From assembly GCA_028877205.1 (NCBI GenBank), contig JAPPHY010000016.1:143457-207456 (forward strand): 64,000 nucleotides of DNA. Reading direction: 5' to 3'. This document shows positions 8,737 to 18,255 of the stretch, one piece after another. The notes under the pieces are model-generated. The model worked only from the letters and a program-made list of their open reading frames with translations. It did not search any database and was not told the origin of the DNA. Source of the stretch: Chloroflexota bacterium. GTDB lineage: Bacteria; Chloroflexota; Dehalococcoidia; Lucifugimonadales; UBA2985. Each line of letters begins with the position of its first letter. Position 1 is the first letter of the stretch. The translations under genes were made by a program, and so were the position numbers.

Positions 8737-9927
8737 GTGGCTCTGAAGGCCGGATACCTGCACTGCATCGGTGGGGCCAGCGGCGACATGCTGCTAGGCG
8801 CACTGCTCGACGCTGGGCTGCCGCTGGACGACCTGCGCGCGGAACTCGCAAAGCTGCCAGTTGGCGGATTCTCGCTCGATGCGACCGCGGCGCATCGAGG
8901 CGTGATCCGCGGGACGCTGGCCACGGTGTCGCACGAGCGTCACGCCGTCGGCTCCTACACCATCCGCGACTTCGTCGGCATGGTGGAAGGCAGCGCGCTC
9001 TCCGCCACGGTCAAGGATCGCGCCCGCCGGGTGCTGGAACGGCTTGAAGAAGCCGAGACCCGCGTTCACGGCGAGGGCCACGTGCTCCACGAGCTCGGTG
9101 ACCTGGACACGATCGTGGACGTGGTGGGAGTCGTGGCCGGGCTCTCGCTCCTGGGCATCGAGAAGCTGTACTCGTCGCCGCTGCCGTGCGGCTGGGGCGT
9201 CATTTTGTCTCGCAAGGGGCCGCTGCCGTCGCCGGCCCCGGCCACCATGCAGCTGATCCACATGTCGGGCGCAAAGGTGGTTCCTCCGCGCGGGCCGTAC
9301 CTGACGGCCGGCGAGCTCGTGACTCCCACGGGCGCCGCCCTGATAACCACGCTCGCCGAATTCGACGCGCCGCCCATGCGAGTCGAGCGCCTGGGGTACG
9401 GAGCGGGCTCGCGGGACTCGGAGGAGATTCCGAACGTGCTCGCGCTTTGGGTAGGAGAGGCCGAAGAGACGGGTTCAAGGGCGCAAGTATCGCTGCTTGA
9501 AACCAACATCGACGATTCCACGCCTGAGCTGCTGGGACACGTACAGGAGTTGCTCATGGGCCGAGGCGCGCTGGACGCGTGGTTCACGCCAATACAGATG
9601 AAGAAAAACCGTCCAGCCGTGACGCTGAGCGTGATCTGCCGGCCCGGCATGGAGCCGGCGCTGGCCGGTGCCATTCTGGAGGAGACCTCTACTCTGGGAG
9701 TAAGGGTCCATTCGCTGACACGGTACGAGGCGGACCGCGAGGTGATCGTGGCGAATACCTCGCTGGGTCAGGCCGGAGTGAAGGTAAAGCGAGTTGACGG
9801 CCGAATCGCCGGACTTTCGCCGGAGTTCGAGGACTGCCGCGTGATCGCCCTGCGGGAGGGACTGCCCCTGCAGGAGGTCTACCGGAGGGTTGAGAGGGAT
9901 GCTAGGACGGAGCTTGGCATTGAATAG
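8737..9927 (+). CDS. larC: Nickel pincer cofactor biosynthesis protein LarC
   Basis: Predicted nickel insertase (cyclometallase) of the nickel-pincer nucleotide cofactor, which uses CTP. The 396-residue single ORF has the N-terminal LarC signature HCIGGASGDMLLGALLDAG, the central LETNIDDSTPELLGH, and the C-terminal domain with QMKKNRPAVTLSVIC. In Lactobacillus the gene needs a programmed frameshift; here it is continuous. The start is ambiguous: GTG at 8737 has GGGAGG overlapping it, while CTG at 8743 would sit five bases after GGAGG and give a normal N-terminus (K-A-G-Y). A larE homologue lies about 10 kb away; no larA or larB is in the window. hemL follows after 61 bases. Confidence 0.92.
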   Translation: MALKAGYLHCIGGASGDMLLGALLDAGLPLDDLRAELAKLPVGGFSLDATAAHRGVIRGTLATVSHERHAVGSYTIRDFVGMVEGSALSATVKDRARRVLERLEEAETRVHGEGHVLHELGDLDTIVDVVGVVAGLSLLGIEKLYSSPLPCGWGVILSRKGPLPSPAPATMQLIHMSGAKVVPPRGPYLTAGELVTPTGAALITTLAEFDAPPMRVERLGYGAGSRDSEEIPNVLALWVGEAEETGSRAQVSLLETNIDDSTPELLGHVQELLMGRGALDAWFTPIQMKKNRPAVTLSVICRPGMEPALAGAILEETSTLGVRVHSLTRYEADREVIVANTSLGQAGVKVKRVDGRIAGLSPEFEDCRVIALREGLPLQEVYRRVERDARTELGIE

Positions 9928-9988
9928 ACTCCGGCGGGCGAAAGCAACCGCGCGGCACGCCGCAGTCTGCAAAGGAGGTACGTAACCT

Positions 9989-11281
9989 GTGGACACCTCA
10001 CGCTCGGCCGATCTCTTTCGGCGCGCCCAGGCCCTCATTCCGGGCGGAGTGAACAGTCCAGTGCGCTCTTTCCGAGCGGTGGGAGGCGGCCCGCACTTCA
10101 TCCGGCGCGGCTCAGGCTCACGAGTGTGGGACGAGGACGGCAATGAGTTCATCGACTACGTCGGGTCGTGGGGGCCGCTTATCCTGGGCCACGCACACCC
10201 AGAGGTGGTGGAAGCCCTGGCGGACACGCTTGCAATGGGGCTGAGCTTTGGCGCGCCCACCGCGGGTGAGCTGGAGCTGGCGGAGATCATCACGGGCGCG
10301 TTGCCTTCGGTGGAGATGGTGCGGCTGGTGAGCTCCGGCACGGAGGCGGCGATGAGCGCAGTGAGGGCGGCAAGGGCCTATACGGGCCGGGAGAAGATCA
10401 TCAAGTTCGCCGGCTGCTACCACGGCCACGCCGACGGCCTGCTTGTGGAGGCCGGATCCGGCGGCGCGACCTACAGCGTGCCAAACAGCGCCGGGGTTCC
10501 GGCCGCATACGCAGGCGAAACACTGGTAGCGCACTACAATGACCTGACCTCGGTTGAGAGGCTCTTCGAGGCGCATCAGGGCGGGGTGGCAGCCGTGATA
10601 CTGGAGCCGGTCGCCGGAAACGTGGGCGTGATTCCACCCGCAGATGGCTTCCTGGAGGGTCTGCGGAGCCTCACAACCCGCGAGGGCGCACTCCTGATTT
10701 TCGACGAGGTGATAACGGGGTTCAGGGTGGCGTACGGAGGCGCTCAGACGCTCTACGGTGTGACGCCGGACCTGACCTGCCTGGGCAAGATCATAGGAGG
10801 GGGCCTGCCGGTGGGCGCTTACGGCGGTCGCAGGGAGGTGATGGAGGTTGTGGCCCCTCTCGGCTCCATGTACCAGGCGGGCACGCTTTCCGGCAATCCG
10901 CTCGCCGTCACCGCGGGCATCGCCACGATAAAGGTGCTCGCGCGGCCGGGTGTGTACGACGGCCTGGAGTCTGTGTCTTCGAGGCTGGCCAAGGGTATTG
11001 CGGCGGCGGCCGCGGAGACGCACTTGCCTCTGGCCATCAATCGAGTTGGCTCCATGATGTCGGTGTTCTTCAACTCCGAGCCGGTTGTGGACGCAGATTC
11101 CGCGATGGCCAGCGATCGCGTCCGCTACGCCGCGTACTTCCGCAGAATGCTGGAGGACGGGGTGTATCTTGCGCCTTCCGCATTCGAGGCGGCGTTCGTG
11201 TCGACGGCACACACGGTGGGGGACGTCGAGTACACGATCGGGGCAGCGGCGAGGGCACTGGAACCGCACCCGGCCCAGTGA
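9989..11281 (+). CDS. hemL: Glutamate-1-semialdehyde 2,1-aminomutase
   Basis: PLP enzyme of the C5 haem pathway, converting glutamate-1-semialdehyde to 5-aminolevulinate. The 430-residue length is typical. Motifs: [10 protein letters not shown] near the N-terminus, [12 protein letters not shown] (PLP phosphate cup, about 115-126), [20 protein letters not shown], and the PLP lysine Lys267 in [14 protein letters not shown]. It starts at GTG 9989 behind AAGGAGG at a spacing of about ten bases. The nearest upstream gene is larC, 61 bases away, so co-transcription is possible. No other haem gene is in the window. Confidence 0.96.
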   Translation: MDTSRSADLFRRAQALIPGGVNSPVRSFRAVGGGPHFIRRGSGSRVWDEDGNEFIDYVGSWGPLILGHAHPEVVEALADTLAMGLSFGAPTAGELELAEIITGALPSVEMVRLVSSGTEAAMSAVRAARAYTGREKIIKFAGCYHGHADGLLVEAGSGGATYSVPNSAGVPAAYAGETLVAHYNDLTSVERLFEAHQGGVAAVILEPVAGNVGVIPPADGFLEGLRSLTTREGALLIFDEVITGFRVAYGGAQTLYGVTPDLTCLGKIIGGGLPVGAYGGRREVMEVVAPLGSMYQAGTLSGNPLAVTAGIATIKVLARPGVYDGLESVSSRLAKGIAAAAAETHLPLAINRVGSMMSVFFNSEPVVDADSAMASDRVRYAAYFRRMLEDGVYLAPSAFEAAFVSTAHTVGDVEYTIGAAARALEPHPAQ

Positions 11282-11367
11282 AGCTGCACTTGCTTCGCCT
11301 CTTGGCGAGGAGTGCGGCAAGATCTAGAGCATCCATGTCAGATTCGTCCCAGCGTTCATCTAGTTCC

Positions 11368-11406
11368 TTCAAACTCTCTTCAAAGTGCGGTGATACAACG
11401 TAGTTA
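11368..11406 (+). promoter_or_regulatory. Candidate response-regulator operator and promoter
   Basis: Two TTCAAA hexamers lie in direct repeat exactly 11 bases apart (11368-11373 and 11379-11384), the geometry of OmpR/PhoB-family sites. The second could serve as a -35, with TAGTTA (11401-11406) 16 bases further as -10. The gene at 11441 follows with AAAGGAGAG as ribosome binding site. Regulation by the nearby response regulator is an inference. Confidence 0.45.
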
Positions 11407-11440
11407 ACGTGTCACGGGCTCTGAGAAAGGAGAGACTGCA

Positions 11441-12034
11441 ATGAAGAAACGATTGATGGTTGCCTCCCTGCTCGTGGGGCTGCTTGCGGCCGGGCTGGCA
11501 GGGGGCGCCGTCCTGGCAAGAGACGGAGGCGGCAGTCCGGTCGTGCTGAGCATCAACCCGGACGGCGACTCGCCCAAGGGCGATTTCGCGGCCAGGGTCG
11601 CGTCAATACTGGGCCTTGAGACAGAGCAGGTTGAGTCCGCCATGGAGCAGGCTGCACAGGAGCTGAAGGCGGAGCAGCTGGACGCGAAGCTGGACAGCCT
11701 TGTGGAGAAGGGCCTTCTCACTCAAGACACCGCGGACGCCTACAAAGCCTGGCTCAGCGACAAACCGAACGTTGACCTTCCAGCCCTGAAGCGGCACAAG
11801 GCATGGAGCCGCGGCTTCCCCGGCAAGGGTTTCCACGCATTCGGTGAGCTGTGGGCAGTGGACTGGCTGGCGAAGCTGGTGGAGAGTGGCAAGCTCACAC
11901 AGGAGGATGCAGACGCCTACCAGGCGTGGCTGGATGCCAGGCCGGAAGTCGACTTTCTGGCGTTCAAGGGATCCGGAGAGCGCGGAGAAGCTATGCACGG
12001 AAAGGACTACCACGGATTCGGTGACAAGCGCTGA
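11441..12034 (+). CDS. Secreted repeat protein, DUF2680/YckD-like
   Basis: A 197-residue exported protein with a clear signal peptide (MKKR, then a hydrophobic stretch to about residue 23, GGAVLARDGG). Residues 48-80 resemble the helical segment of DUF2680-like proteins (FAARVASILGLETEQVESAM). Two repeats of about 34 residues follow (about 82-116 and 142-175) with the shared pattern LVE-G-LTQ--ADAY-AWL---P-VD, and the tail is rich in His, Gly and Lys. No catalytic residues are visible. It lies just ahead of an OmpR-type regulator and kinase and may be an accessory envelope sensor or a target of that system; this role is inferred. Confidence 0.7.
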   Translation: MKKRLMVASLLVGLLAAGLAGGAVLARDGGGSPVVLSINPDGDSPKGDFAARVASILGLETEQVESAMEQAAQELKAEQLDAKLDSLVEKGLLTQDTADAYKAWLSDKPNVDLPALKRHKAWSRGFPGKGFHAFGELWAVDWLAKLVESGKLTQEDADAYQAWLDARPEVDFLAFKGSGERGEAMHGKDYHGFGDKR

Positions 12035-12130
12035 TAAATTGCTGGCCTGGTCCGGCTCCGGAGTCCCTAGCTGCCTCCTCTGCAAGGTCTTTGGTTAGCG
12101 GGCCAGGTCGCAGAATCCTGTTCGAGGGGC

Positions 12131-12149
12131 GGGGCGGACGCTCCGCCCC
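12131..12149. terminator. GC-rich hairpin between secreted protein and regulator genes
   Basis: GGGGCGGA (12131-12138) and TCCGCCCC (12142-12149) form an eight-base-pair stem with a three-base loop. There is no T-run. It could attenuate read-through into the regulator gene at 12190 or be a small dispersed palindrome. Confidence 0.4.
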
Positions 12150-12189
12150 TCCAGAGACCGGCTGGAGAGCAGCATTCAGGAACAAGACA

Positions 12190-12879
12190 GTGAGCAGCAC
12201 GATACTCATAGTTGAAGACGACGCGGGCACCCTGGAGATCGTGGCGATGTACCTGCGCCGTGACGGCCACAAGGTGGTGACGGCTGCGGACGGCCTTGAG
12301 GGGCTGCGCCTTGCCAGGGAGGCCGGGCCTGACCTCGTGGTGCTGGACCTTATGCTGCCCGGCATCGACGGCATGGAGGTGTGCCGCAGCCTGCGGGCCG
12401 AGTCGCAGGTGCCGGTGGTCATGCTCACCGCCCGCGTGGAGGAGGAAGACAGACTGGCCGGCCTTGACCTGGGCGCCGACGACTACGTCACCAAGCCGTT
12501 CAGCCCGCGCGAGCTGGCGGCCCGCGTTCGGGCGGTCCTCAGGCGAACCGCCCGCGACGCGCTGGAGAGCGGCCCAACGGAGATCACCTACGGCGACGTG
12601 CGGGTCGACCTTCGAAATCACGCCGCATTCGTGAAGGAGTCAAGACTGACGCTCACGCCAACGGAGTTCCGCCTCCTGGTGCTGATGCTGCGAGAGCCGG
12701 GCAGGACATTCACTCGTGAGCAGATCATAGACAGGGTGTTCGGCTACGACTTCGACGGGTTCGACAGGACGGTTGATGCGCACGTCTCCAACCTGCGCCG
12801 CAAGCTGGAGGCGCAGAACGGCGGCCAGCGATACATTCAAACGATATACGGAATTGGATACAGGTTTGGCCATGAGTAG
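12190..12879 (+). CDS. OmpR/PhoB-family response regulator
   Basis: A 229-residue two-component regulator. The receiver domain (1-115) has the acidic pocket in IVEDD, phospho-acceptor Asp53 in VVLDLMLPG and the conserved Lys102 in YVTKPFSP. The winged-helix DNA-binding domain (about 135-229) ends RRKLEAQNGGQRYIQTIYGI--GYRF, the OmpR-type signature. I chose the GTG at 12190, since the frame upstream (to 12091) encodes an unrelated tail. The kinase gene starts inside its last codons (eight-base overlap), so the two are translationally coupled. Its likely target includes the TTCAAA repeats at 11368. Confidence 0.93.
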   Translation: MSSTILIVEDDAGTLEIVAMYLRRDGHKVVTAADGLEGLRLAREAGPDLVVLDLMLPGIDGMEVCRSLRAESQVPVVMLTARVEEEDRLAGLDLGADDYVTKPFSPRELAARVRAVLRRTARDALESGPTEITYGDVRVDLRNHAAFVKESRLTLTPTEFRLLVLMLREPGRTFTREQIIDRVFGYDFDGFDRTVDAHVSNLRRKLEAQNGGQRYIQTIYGIGYRFGHE

Positions 12880-14254
12880 ATGGTTCTTCAGTCTTCAGTT
12901 TCGGTTGATAGCGGCCTTTGCCCTCGTGCTGGCGCTTGCGCTGGCCAGCGTCAGCATCTACGTGGGAGTCACGGCCAACCAGGCGGCTGAACACTTCGAC
13001 CGAGAGGTGGAGGAGGCCAGGGCCGAGAGAATCGGCCAGATGATCACCAAGTACTATGCGGCAACCAAGGGGTGGGGTGGCCTGCAGGCGGCTGTTGAGC
13101 AGGCGAGCTCCCTCTACGGCGTGCGGGTGCACGTCAAGGATGCGGACGGGAGGACCATTGCCGACTCGCACGGAGAGGGCAGCGGCCTCAGCTTGGCGGA
13201 CCTTGACGGCAAGCACCGCAACATGCCCCTGCTGAGCAGTGGGCGAATAGTGGGCTCCGTGGCCATGATCCAGGACATCGCGCCGCTTGAGGTTGAAGAG
13301 CCGAAGGTATCCATACTGGCCTCGGCCCTGAACCGCTCGCTGCTGTGGACTGGGCTTGCGGCCATGGCAGGAGGCGTGCTCATCGTGTCCCTGCTATCGC
13401 GGCGAGTGCTGGCGCCGGCCAGAGACCTCAGTGCAGCGGCGACGCGCCTGGGAGCCGGAGACCTGTCGCAGCGCGTGGAGGTCCGGGGACTCGATGAGAT
13501 TGCCAACCTTGGGCGAACGTTCAACTCGATGGCACAGGACCTGGAGAGGGCAGAGCAGCAGAGGCGGAGCCTGATGGCTGATGTTGCACATGAGCTCCGC
13601 ACGCCTGTATCGAACATCCAGGGCTATCTGGAGGCAGTCCGGGACGGGCTCATGCAGCCCTCCACCTATACTATCGACACGATTCACCAGCAAGTGCTCC
13701 ACCTCACGCATCTCATAGAGGACCTGAGACTGCTTGCGCTGGCCGAGGCAGGGGCGCTGCAGCTGGACCGGATGCCGGACTCGCTGGAGGAGGTGCTGCG
13801 CCGGTCGATGGAGGCCGTGCGGCCTCGCGCGGAGGCGAGAGGCATTGCGCTGGCAATGTGGGCGGCTCCCGGACTGCCGCTGGTGGAGATGGACAGGACT
13901 CGGATTGCCCAGGTCGTGGGTAACCTGTTGGAGAACGCCATCACGCACACGCCTGAGGGCGGCAGCGTGACTGTGCTGGCGGAAGCATCGGGAGGAGCGG
14001 CCGTCAGGGTGACTGTTGCGGACACAGGCCCCGGAATGTCGGCAGCGGACGCGGGCAGGGTCTTCGAGCGATTCTACCGCGTCGACCCGTCCCGCGCTCG
14101 CTCGACGGGAGGCGCGGGCCTTGGCCTGACCATCGCACGACAGCTGGTGGAGGCGCACGGCGGGACCATCCACGTGGAGAGCGAGGAGGGCGCCGGCAGC
14201 CGGTTTGTATTTGAGTTGCCCATCGGACAGGTGGGCTCAGATCAAGAGGGATGA
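12872..14254 (+). CDS. Sensor histidine kinase (HAMP, HisKA)
   Basis: A 460-residue membrane kinase. Order: transmembrane segment (about 10-33), extracytoplasmic sensor region of about 120 residues (34-152), second membrane segment (about 155-176), HAMP (about 177-230), HisKA with phospho-acceptor His240 in MADVAHELRTPVSNI, and HATPase_c with the N box (NLLENAITHT), G1 (VADTGPGMS), F and G2 (GGAGLGLTIA) boxes. The start at 12872 overlaps the regulator stop, so kinase and regulator are cognate. It precedes a mini zinc ribbon and an HtrA protease in the same direction, which suggests envelope or misfolded-protein sensing. The signal itself cannot be deduced. Confidence 0.93.
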   Translation: MSRWFFSLQFRLIAAFALVLALALASVSIYVGVTANQAAEHFDREVEEARAERIGQMITKYYAATKGWGGLQAAVEQASSLYGVRVHVKDADGRTIADSHGEGSGLSLADLDGKHRNMPLLSSGRIVGSVAMIQDIAPLEVEEPKVSILASALNRSLLWTGLAAMAGGVLIVSLLSRRVLAPARDLSAAATRLGAGDLSQRVEVRGLDEIANLGRTFNSMAQDLERAEQQRRSLMADVAHELRTPVSNIQGYLEAVRDGLMQPSTYTIDTIHQQVLHLTHLIEDLRLLALAEAGALQLDRMPDSLEEVLRRSMEAVRPRAEARGIALAMWAAPGLPLVEMDRTRIAQVVGNLLENAITHTPEGGSVTVLAEASGGAAVRVTVADTGPGMSAADAGRVFERFYRVDPSRARSTGGAGLGLTIARQLVEAHGGTIHVESEEGAGSRFVFELPIGQVGSDQEG

Positions 14255-14277
14255 ATTCCCCTGGAGGAGGTGTGAAG

Positions 14278-14487
14278 TTGACGTGGTATAAGAGTTGTCC
14301 AAGGTGCAGGGCAGGGGATGTGACCGAGAATCGCGACAGCTACGGTCACTATGTGCTATGTGTCCAGTGCGGTTACTACCTGACGGACCCGGAGATCGCC
14401 TGGCTCCGGCATGGCCTCAGCCTGCGCGATCGGACTGCACCGGGCAGGCAAATCGGAATTGCTGCAAGAGTGCCGGCAAGGAGGTGA
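14278..14487 (+). CDS. Mini zinc-ribbon protein (paralogue of 19040-19216)
   Basis: A 69-residue protein with CPRCRAGDV near the N-terminus and CVQCGYYL about 25 residues later, four cysteines fit for one zinc. The pattern CPRCR--GDV--D-YG-Y--C-QCGY is shared with the protein at 19040-19216, so the two are paralogues. The TTG at 14278 has GGAGGAGG seven bases upstream and gives an N-terminus like its paralogue. An ATG at 14251 overlapping the kinase stop (ATGA) would add nine residues but has no spacing from its purine run. It sits between the kinase and HtrA genes and ends four bases before the htrA start, so it is part of that operon. Function unknown; a protein-binding or regulatory adaptor is possible. 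Confidence 0.75.
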   Translation: MTWYKSCPRCRAGDVTENRDSYGHYVLCVQCGYYLTDPEIAWLRHGLSLRDRTAPGRQIGIAARVPARR

Positions 14488-14491
14488 GACG

Positions 14492-15685
14492 ATGAGCAGC
14501 ATGAGCGGGAGAGTATCCATACCCATCTGGCTGGTGACTTCCGGCCTGATATTGATGGCGCTGGGCGCCCTGGCCCTGTCGCTGAGCATAGGCGCATTGA
14601 CTGCGCCGACAGCGACGGCCGCCGTGCTCTACGACGAGGACAGGGTGGTGTCTCTGTTCGAGGGCGCAGACCCGGCGGTGGTGATCGTTGAGGTAGAGTC
14701 CGAGGCCCGGTCCAGACGCTCCTTCGGGTTCCCGTTCTCCGACCCAGACTTCGGATGGGGGTTCGGCCTTCCACCTGGCGGGGACGAGTACGTGTTCCCC
14801 AGCTTTGGGCAGGGGTCCGGCTTCCTGGTGGACGCCGAGGGCCACATCTTCACCAACCACCATGTCGTCGATGACGCCAAGGCGGTCACGGTGGTGCTCT
14901 CCGATGGAACGAGACTGGACGCCGAGGTCCGCGGATACAGCTCGTGGCACGACGTGGCCCTGCTGAAGGTTGACGCCGCTGCCGTGAGCGGCATTCAGCC
15001 GCTGCCGATGGCGGACTCCAGCCTGGTCAAGCCGGGTCAGATGGCCGTCGCCATCGGCAGCCCGCACGGCCTGGAGAACACTGTGACCGTGGGGGTGGTC
15101 AGCGGGATCGAACGGTCCCACGGTGGGGTCGCACCCAGGCCCATCACCGGCATGATCCAGACGGACGCTACACTCACGTCCGGCAACTCAGGAGGCCCGC
15201 TGCTGAACTCGAGCGGGGAGGTCATAGGCATCAACACGTCCATCGAGATCGCGCCGAACGGCCCGAGCGGAATCGGATTTGCCGTGCCCATCAACACGGC
15301 CAAGAACCTGATGACCAGACTGGAGGATGGGCTGAGCCTCTCCCGGCCCTGGCTTGGGATAGGTGGCGGCGCGCTGACCGAGGCCATAGCCGAGACGCTG
15401 GGGGTTGACGTGACCGAGGGAGTCTACCTGAGCCAGGTGTTCCCGGACAGCCCGGCCGCAGAGGCAGGGCTGGTGGCAAGCTCAGTCGAGAGGACGCTGG
15501 AAGGCACACAGACCACGGTCGGCGACATCATCACGGCGGTGGACGGCACAAAGGTGACCTCCGTGGAGGACATCATTGCCCACTTCAACTCCAAGCAGCC
15601 GGGGGACAGCGTGACACTGACGCTGCACCGCGACGGCGGCGCCGTTGATGTGGACGTGACGCTTGGAGAGTGGCCGGACGAGTAG
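14492..15685 (+). CDS. HtrA/DegP-family serine protease with PDZ domain
   Basis: A 397-residue membrane-anchored S1C protease. An N-terminal hydrophobic segment (about 11-35) acts as signal anchor. The trypsin-like domain has the triad His124 (TNHHVVDD), Asp154 (SWHDVALLKV) and Ser233 (TSGNSGGPL). One PDZ domain follows (about 300-395; LGIGGG, VFPDSPAAEAGL, GDIITAVDGTKV). Such proteases degrade or refold misfolded envelope proteins. AGGAGG lies six bases before the ATG at 14492. It is the last gene of the regulator-kinase-zinc ribbon unit and is followed by a strong hairpin, supporting an envelope-stress role. Confidence 0.94.
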   Translation: MSSMSGRVSIPIWLVTSGLILMALGALALSLSIGALTAPTATAAVLYDEDRVVSLFEGADPAVVIVEVESEARSRRSFGFPFSDPDFGWGFGLPPGGDEYVFPSFGQGSGFLVDAEGHIFTNHHVVDDAKAVTVVLSDGTRLDAEVRGYSSWHDVALLKVDAAAVSGIQPLPMADSSLVKPGQMAVAIGSPHGLENTVTVGVVSGIERSHGGVAPRPITGMIQTDATLTSGNSGGPLLNSSGEVIGINTSIEIAPNGPSGIGFAVPINTAKNLMTRLEDGLSLSRPWLGIGGGALTEAIAETLGVDVTEGVYLSQVFPDSPAAEAGLVASSVERTLEGTQTTVGDIITAVDGTKVTSVEDIIAHFNSKQPGDSVTLTLHRDGGAVDVDVTLGEWPDE

Positions 15686-15715
15686 CCCCGGGCGACAACT
15701 CCGGCTCCGCAAATG

Positions 15716-15754
15716 GACGGGGCGCTGCAGGATCGATTCCTGCGGCGCCCCGTT
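15716..15754. terminator. Bidirectional terminator between htrA and dnaK
   Basis: ACGGGGCGCTGCAGGA (15717-15732) pairs with the complementary arm ending CGGCGCCCCGTTT (15738-15753) in a stem of about 16 pairs with one wobble and a five-base loop. It lies between two convergent genes and can serve both; a short T stretch follows on the plus strand. Confidence 0.8.
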
Positions 15755-15778
15755 TCGCGTTCCGGCGACTCTGGAGGG

Positions 15779-17683
15779 CTAGACTTCCCGGTACTCCCCC
15801 TCGATGGTGCCTTCCGGCGGCGGCTCTGGGTCGAAGCCGCCTGGGTCCTCGGGGCCCGCGCCGGGCGGCGGGCCGCCGGCCTGGCTGTACACAGCCTGTC
15901 CGACCTTCTGGAGCGACTCCTGTAGCTCCTGCACCCGCTGGTTGATGAGGGCTGCGTCCTGGCCCTGCAGCGCCTCCCGCACCTGCGCGATCCTGCCCTC
16001 CAGCTCCTCCTTGAGGTCGGCAGGCACCGCGTCGGCGTTGTCGCGGAGCAGCTTCTCCGCGTTGTAGACGACGCTGTCCGCGGTGTTGCGGGCCTCAACC
16101 TCCTCGCGGCGTCGGCGGTCCTCGTCCGAGTAGCGCGAGGCGTCCTCAACCAGCCGGTCGATCTCCTCCTTGCTGAGGCCGGAGCTGGCGGTGATGGTGA
16201 TACGCTGCTCCTTGCTGGTGGCCTTGTCCCTTGCCGAGACGTTGAGTATGCCGTTGGCGTCGATGTCGAAGGTGACGTCGATCTGGGGAATGCCCCTTGG
16301 CGCGGGCAGTATACCGTCCAGCATGAAGCGGCCGATGGACTTGTTGTCGGCGGCCATGGGTCGCTCGCCTTGCAGTACGTGCACCTCCACGCTGGTCTGG
16401 CCGTCCGCGGCAGTGGTGAAGGTCTCGGTCTTGGCGGTTGGGATGGTGGTGTTGCGGTTGATCAGAGCGGTGGTCACGCCTCCGAGCGTCTCGATGCCCA
16501 GGGTCAGCGGCGTTACGTCCAGCAGAAGAATGTCCGTCACGTCGCCCTGGAGCACTCCGGCCTGGATCGCCGCGCCGGCGGCCACCACCTCGTCCGGGTT
16601 CACCCCCCGGTGCGGCTCCTTGTTGAACAGCTCCTTGACCTTCTCCACCACTGCCGGCATGCGAGTCATGCCTCCCACCATCACTACCTCGTCGATCTGG
16701 TCGCGGTTGAGTCCGGCGTCTGCGAGCGCCTGGCGGCACGGGGCCGCGGTGCGCTCGATGAGGTCGCTGACCAGCTGCTCCAGCTTGGCGCGAGTGAGGT
16801 TCATGGACAGGTGCTTGGGGCCGGAGGCATCCGCGGTGATGAAGGGCAGGTTGATCTCAGCCTGGACGACGTTGGAGAGCTCCATCTTGGCCTTCTCCGC
16901 AGCTTCCTTGAGACGCTGGAGGGCCATTCGGTCCTGCTTGAGATCGATGCCCTGCTCACGGCGGAACTCCTCGCAGATCCAGTCTATGATGCGCTCATCG
17001 AAGTCGTCACCGCCGAGCAGGGTGTCGCCGTTCGTGGCCTTGACCTCGAACACGCCCTCGCCGATCTGGAGAATGGAGATGTCGAACGTCCCGCCGCCCA
17101 GGTCGTAGACCGCGATGGTCTCGTCGTTGTTCTTGTCCAGGCCGTAGGCCATGGAGGCGGCGGTAGGCTCGTTGATGATGCGCAGGACGTCCAGACCGGC
17201 GATTCTGCCTGCGTCCTTGGTGGCCTGACGCTGGCTGTCGTTGAAGTAGGCGGGAACCGTGATGACGGCCTGCGTGATGCGCTCTCCCAACTTGGCCTCC
17301 GCGTCCTGCTTCAGCTTCTGCAGGACCATCGCCGAGATCTCGGGCGGGGAGTAGTCCTTTCCGGCCATGGACACCTGGCAGTCGCCGTTGGCCGCCTTGA
17401 CCACCTTGTAGGGCAGACGCTTCATGGCCTGCTGGATGTCCGCATCGTCGAAGCGGCGGCCCATAAGGCGCTTGATAGAGAAGATCGTGTTCTCCGGGTT
17501 GGTAATCGACTGGCGCTTGGCGATCTGGCCCGTGTAACGCTCGCCTGAGTTGGCGTTGATCGCCACGACCGAGGGCGTCACGCGGGCGCCTTCGCTGTTC
17601 TCCAGCACCTGGGATTCGCCGACCTCGATTACCGCCACGCACGAGTTTGTGGTGCCCAGGTCTATACCCAGTACCTTTGGCAT
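15779..17683 (-). CDS. dnaK: Chaperone protein DnaK (Hsp70)
   Basis: ATP-dependent Hsp70 chaperone working with GrpE and a J-protein. The 634-residue length and all landmarks fit: [13 protein letters not shown] (phosphate 1), [14 protein letters not shown] (phosphate 2), [10 protein letters not shown] (adenosine motif), linker and substrate domain ([30 protein letters not shown]), and a Gly/Pro-rich C-terminal tail. Its ATG overlaps the grpE stop as ATGA (17683), so translation is coupled. It is last in the hspR-grpE-dnaK operon; dnaJ is absent here and lies instead in the second heat-shock locus at 32.9-33.7 kb. Confidence 0.98.
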   Translation of the reverse strand: MPKVLGIDLGTTNSCVAVIEVGESQVLENSEGARVTPSVVAINANSGERYTGQIAKRQSITNPENTIFSIKRLMGRRFDDADIQQAMKRLPYKVVKAANGDCQVSMAGKDYSPPEISAMVLQKLKQDAEAKLGERITQAVITVPAYFNDSQRQATKDAGRIAGLDVLRIINEPTAASMAYGLDKNNDETIAVYDLGGGTFDISILQIGEGVFEVKATNGDTLLGGDDFDERIIDWICEEFRREQGIDLKQDRMALQRLKEAAEKAKMELSNVVQAEINLPFITADASGPKHLSMNLTRAKLEQLVSDLIERTAAPCRQALADAGLNRDQIDEVVMVGGMTRMPAVVEKVKELFNKEPHRGVNPDEVVAAGAAIQAGVLQGDVTDILLLDVTPLTLGIETLGGVTTALINRNTTIPTAKTETFTTAADGQTSVEVHVLQGERPMAADNKSIGRFMLDGILPAPRGIPQIDVTFDIDANGILNVSARDKATSKEQRITITASSGLSKEEIDRLVEDASRYSDEDRRRREEVEARNTADSVVYNAEKLLRDNADAVPADLKEELEGRIAQVREALQGQDAALINQRVQELQESLQKVGQAVYSQAGGPPPGAGPEDPGGFDPEPPPEGTIEGEYREV

Positions 17684-18252
17684 CAGATTGTCTCCTTCCT
17701 CACGGACTGGTCTTCACTCCTCCGGGACACCGTCACCTGGGCGGGCCGAAGGACCCTGCCGTTCAGCTTGTATCCCTCTCTAATGACCGACAAGACGGTT
17801 CCTTCCTCGCGGGAGTCGTTGATCTCGTATGACACCGATTCGTGCTCCGCCGGGTCAAAGGGGCTGTCCAGTGCCTCGATGCGGGTCACGCCGAACGACT
17901 CCAGGATGCCTGCCAGGTTGCGTCCCACCAGCTCCACTCCGGCCAGCCACGCCGATATGGCTTCGTCCCGCGGGATGTGGCCCAGCGCGCGCTCGAAGTC
18001 GTCCAGCACGGGCAGCAGGCGGAAGACCAGGTTGGCGTTGGCCTGCCGTTGCAGCTCCTCACGCTCCTCCTCCACGCGCCGCTTGTAGTTCAGCGAATCC
18101 GCCTGCACCCGCTGGAGCAGGTTGCGGAACTGCTCAACCTCGCGCTGAGCTTCCTCCAGACGGGCCTGGATCTCGCAGTCCGCCCCCGATTCCTGTGCCG
18201 TGCCGCCGGCGTCCTTTTCCTCCTGTGTGCTCATTCCACTATGCTCCTGCAA
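17683..18252 (-). CDS. grpE: Nucleotide exchange factor GrpE
   Basis: Nucleotide exchange factor for DnaK. The 189-residue protein has an acidic disordered N-terminus, a long coiled coil (about residues 28-75, [19 protein letters not shown]), and the C-terminal beta domain ending with [17 protein letters not shown], the family signature. The longest ATG is at 18252; an internal ATG at 18234, better spaced from AGGAG, may be the real start. It begins four bases after the hspR stop and overlaps dnaK at its end. Confidence 0.96.
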   Translation of the reverse strand: MQEHSGMSTQEEKDAGGTAQESGADCEIQARLEEAQREVEQFRNLLQRVQADSLNYKRRVEEEREELQRQANANLVFRLLPVLDDFERALGHIPRDEAISAWLAGVELVGRNLAGILESFGVTRIEALDSPFDPAEHESVSYEINDSREEGTVLSVIREGYKLNGRVLRPAQVTVSRRSEDQSVRKETI

Positions 18253-18255
18253 ATG

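Noticed and set aside
10118..11320. Minus-strand open frame of about 400 codons opposite hemL
   Set aside because: hemL is complete with all PLP motifs; the opposite frame is His/Arg/Cys-rich without any domain.
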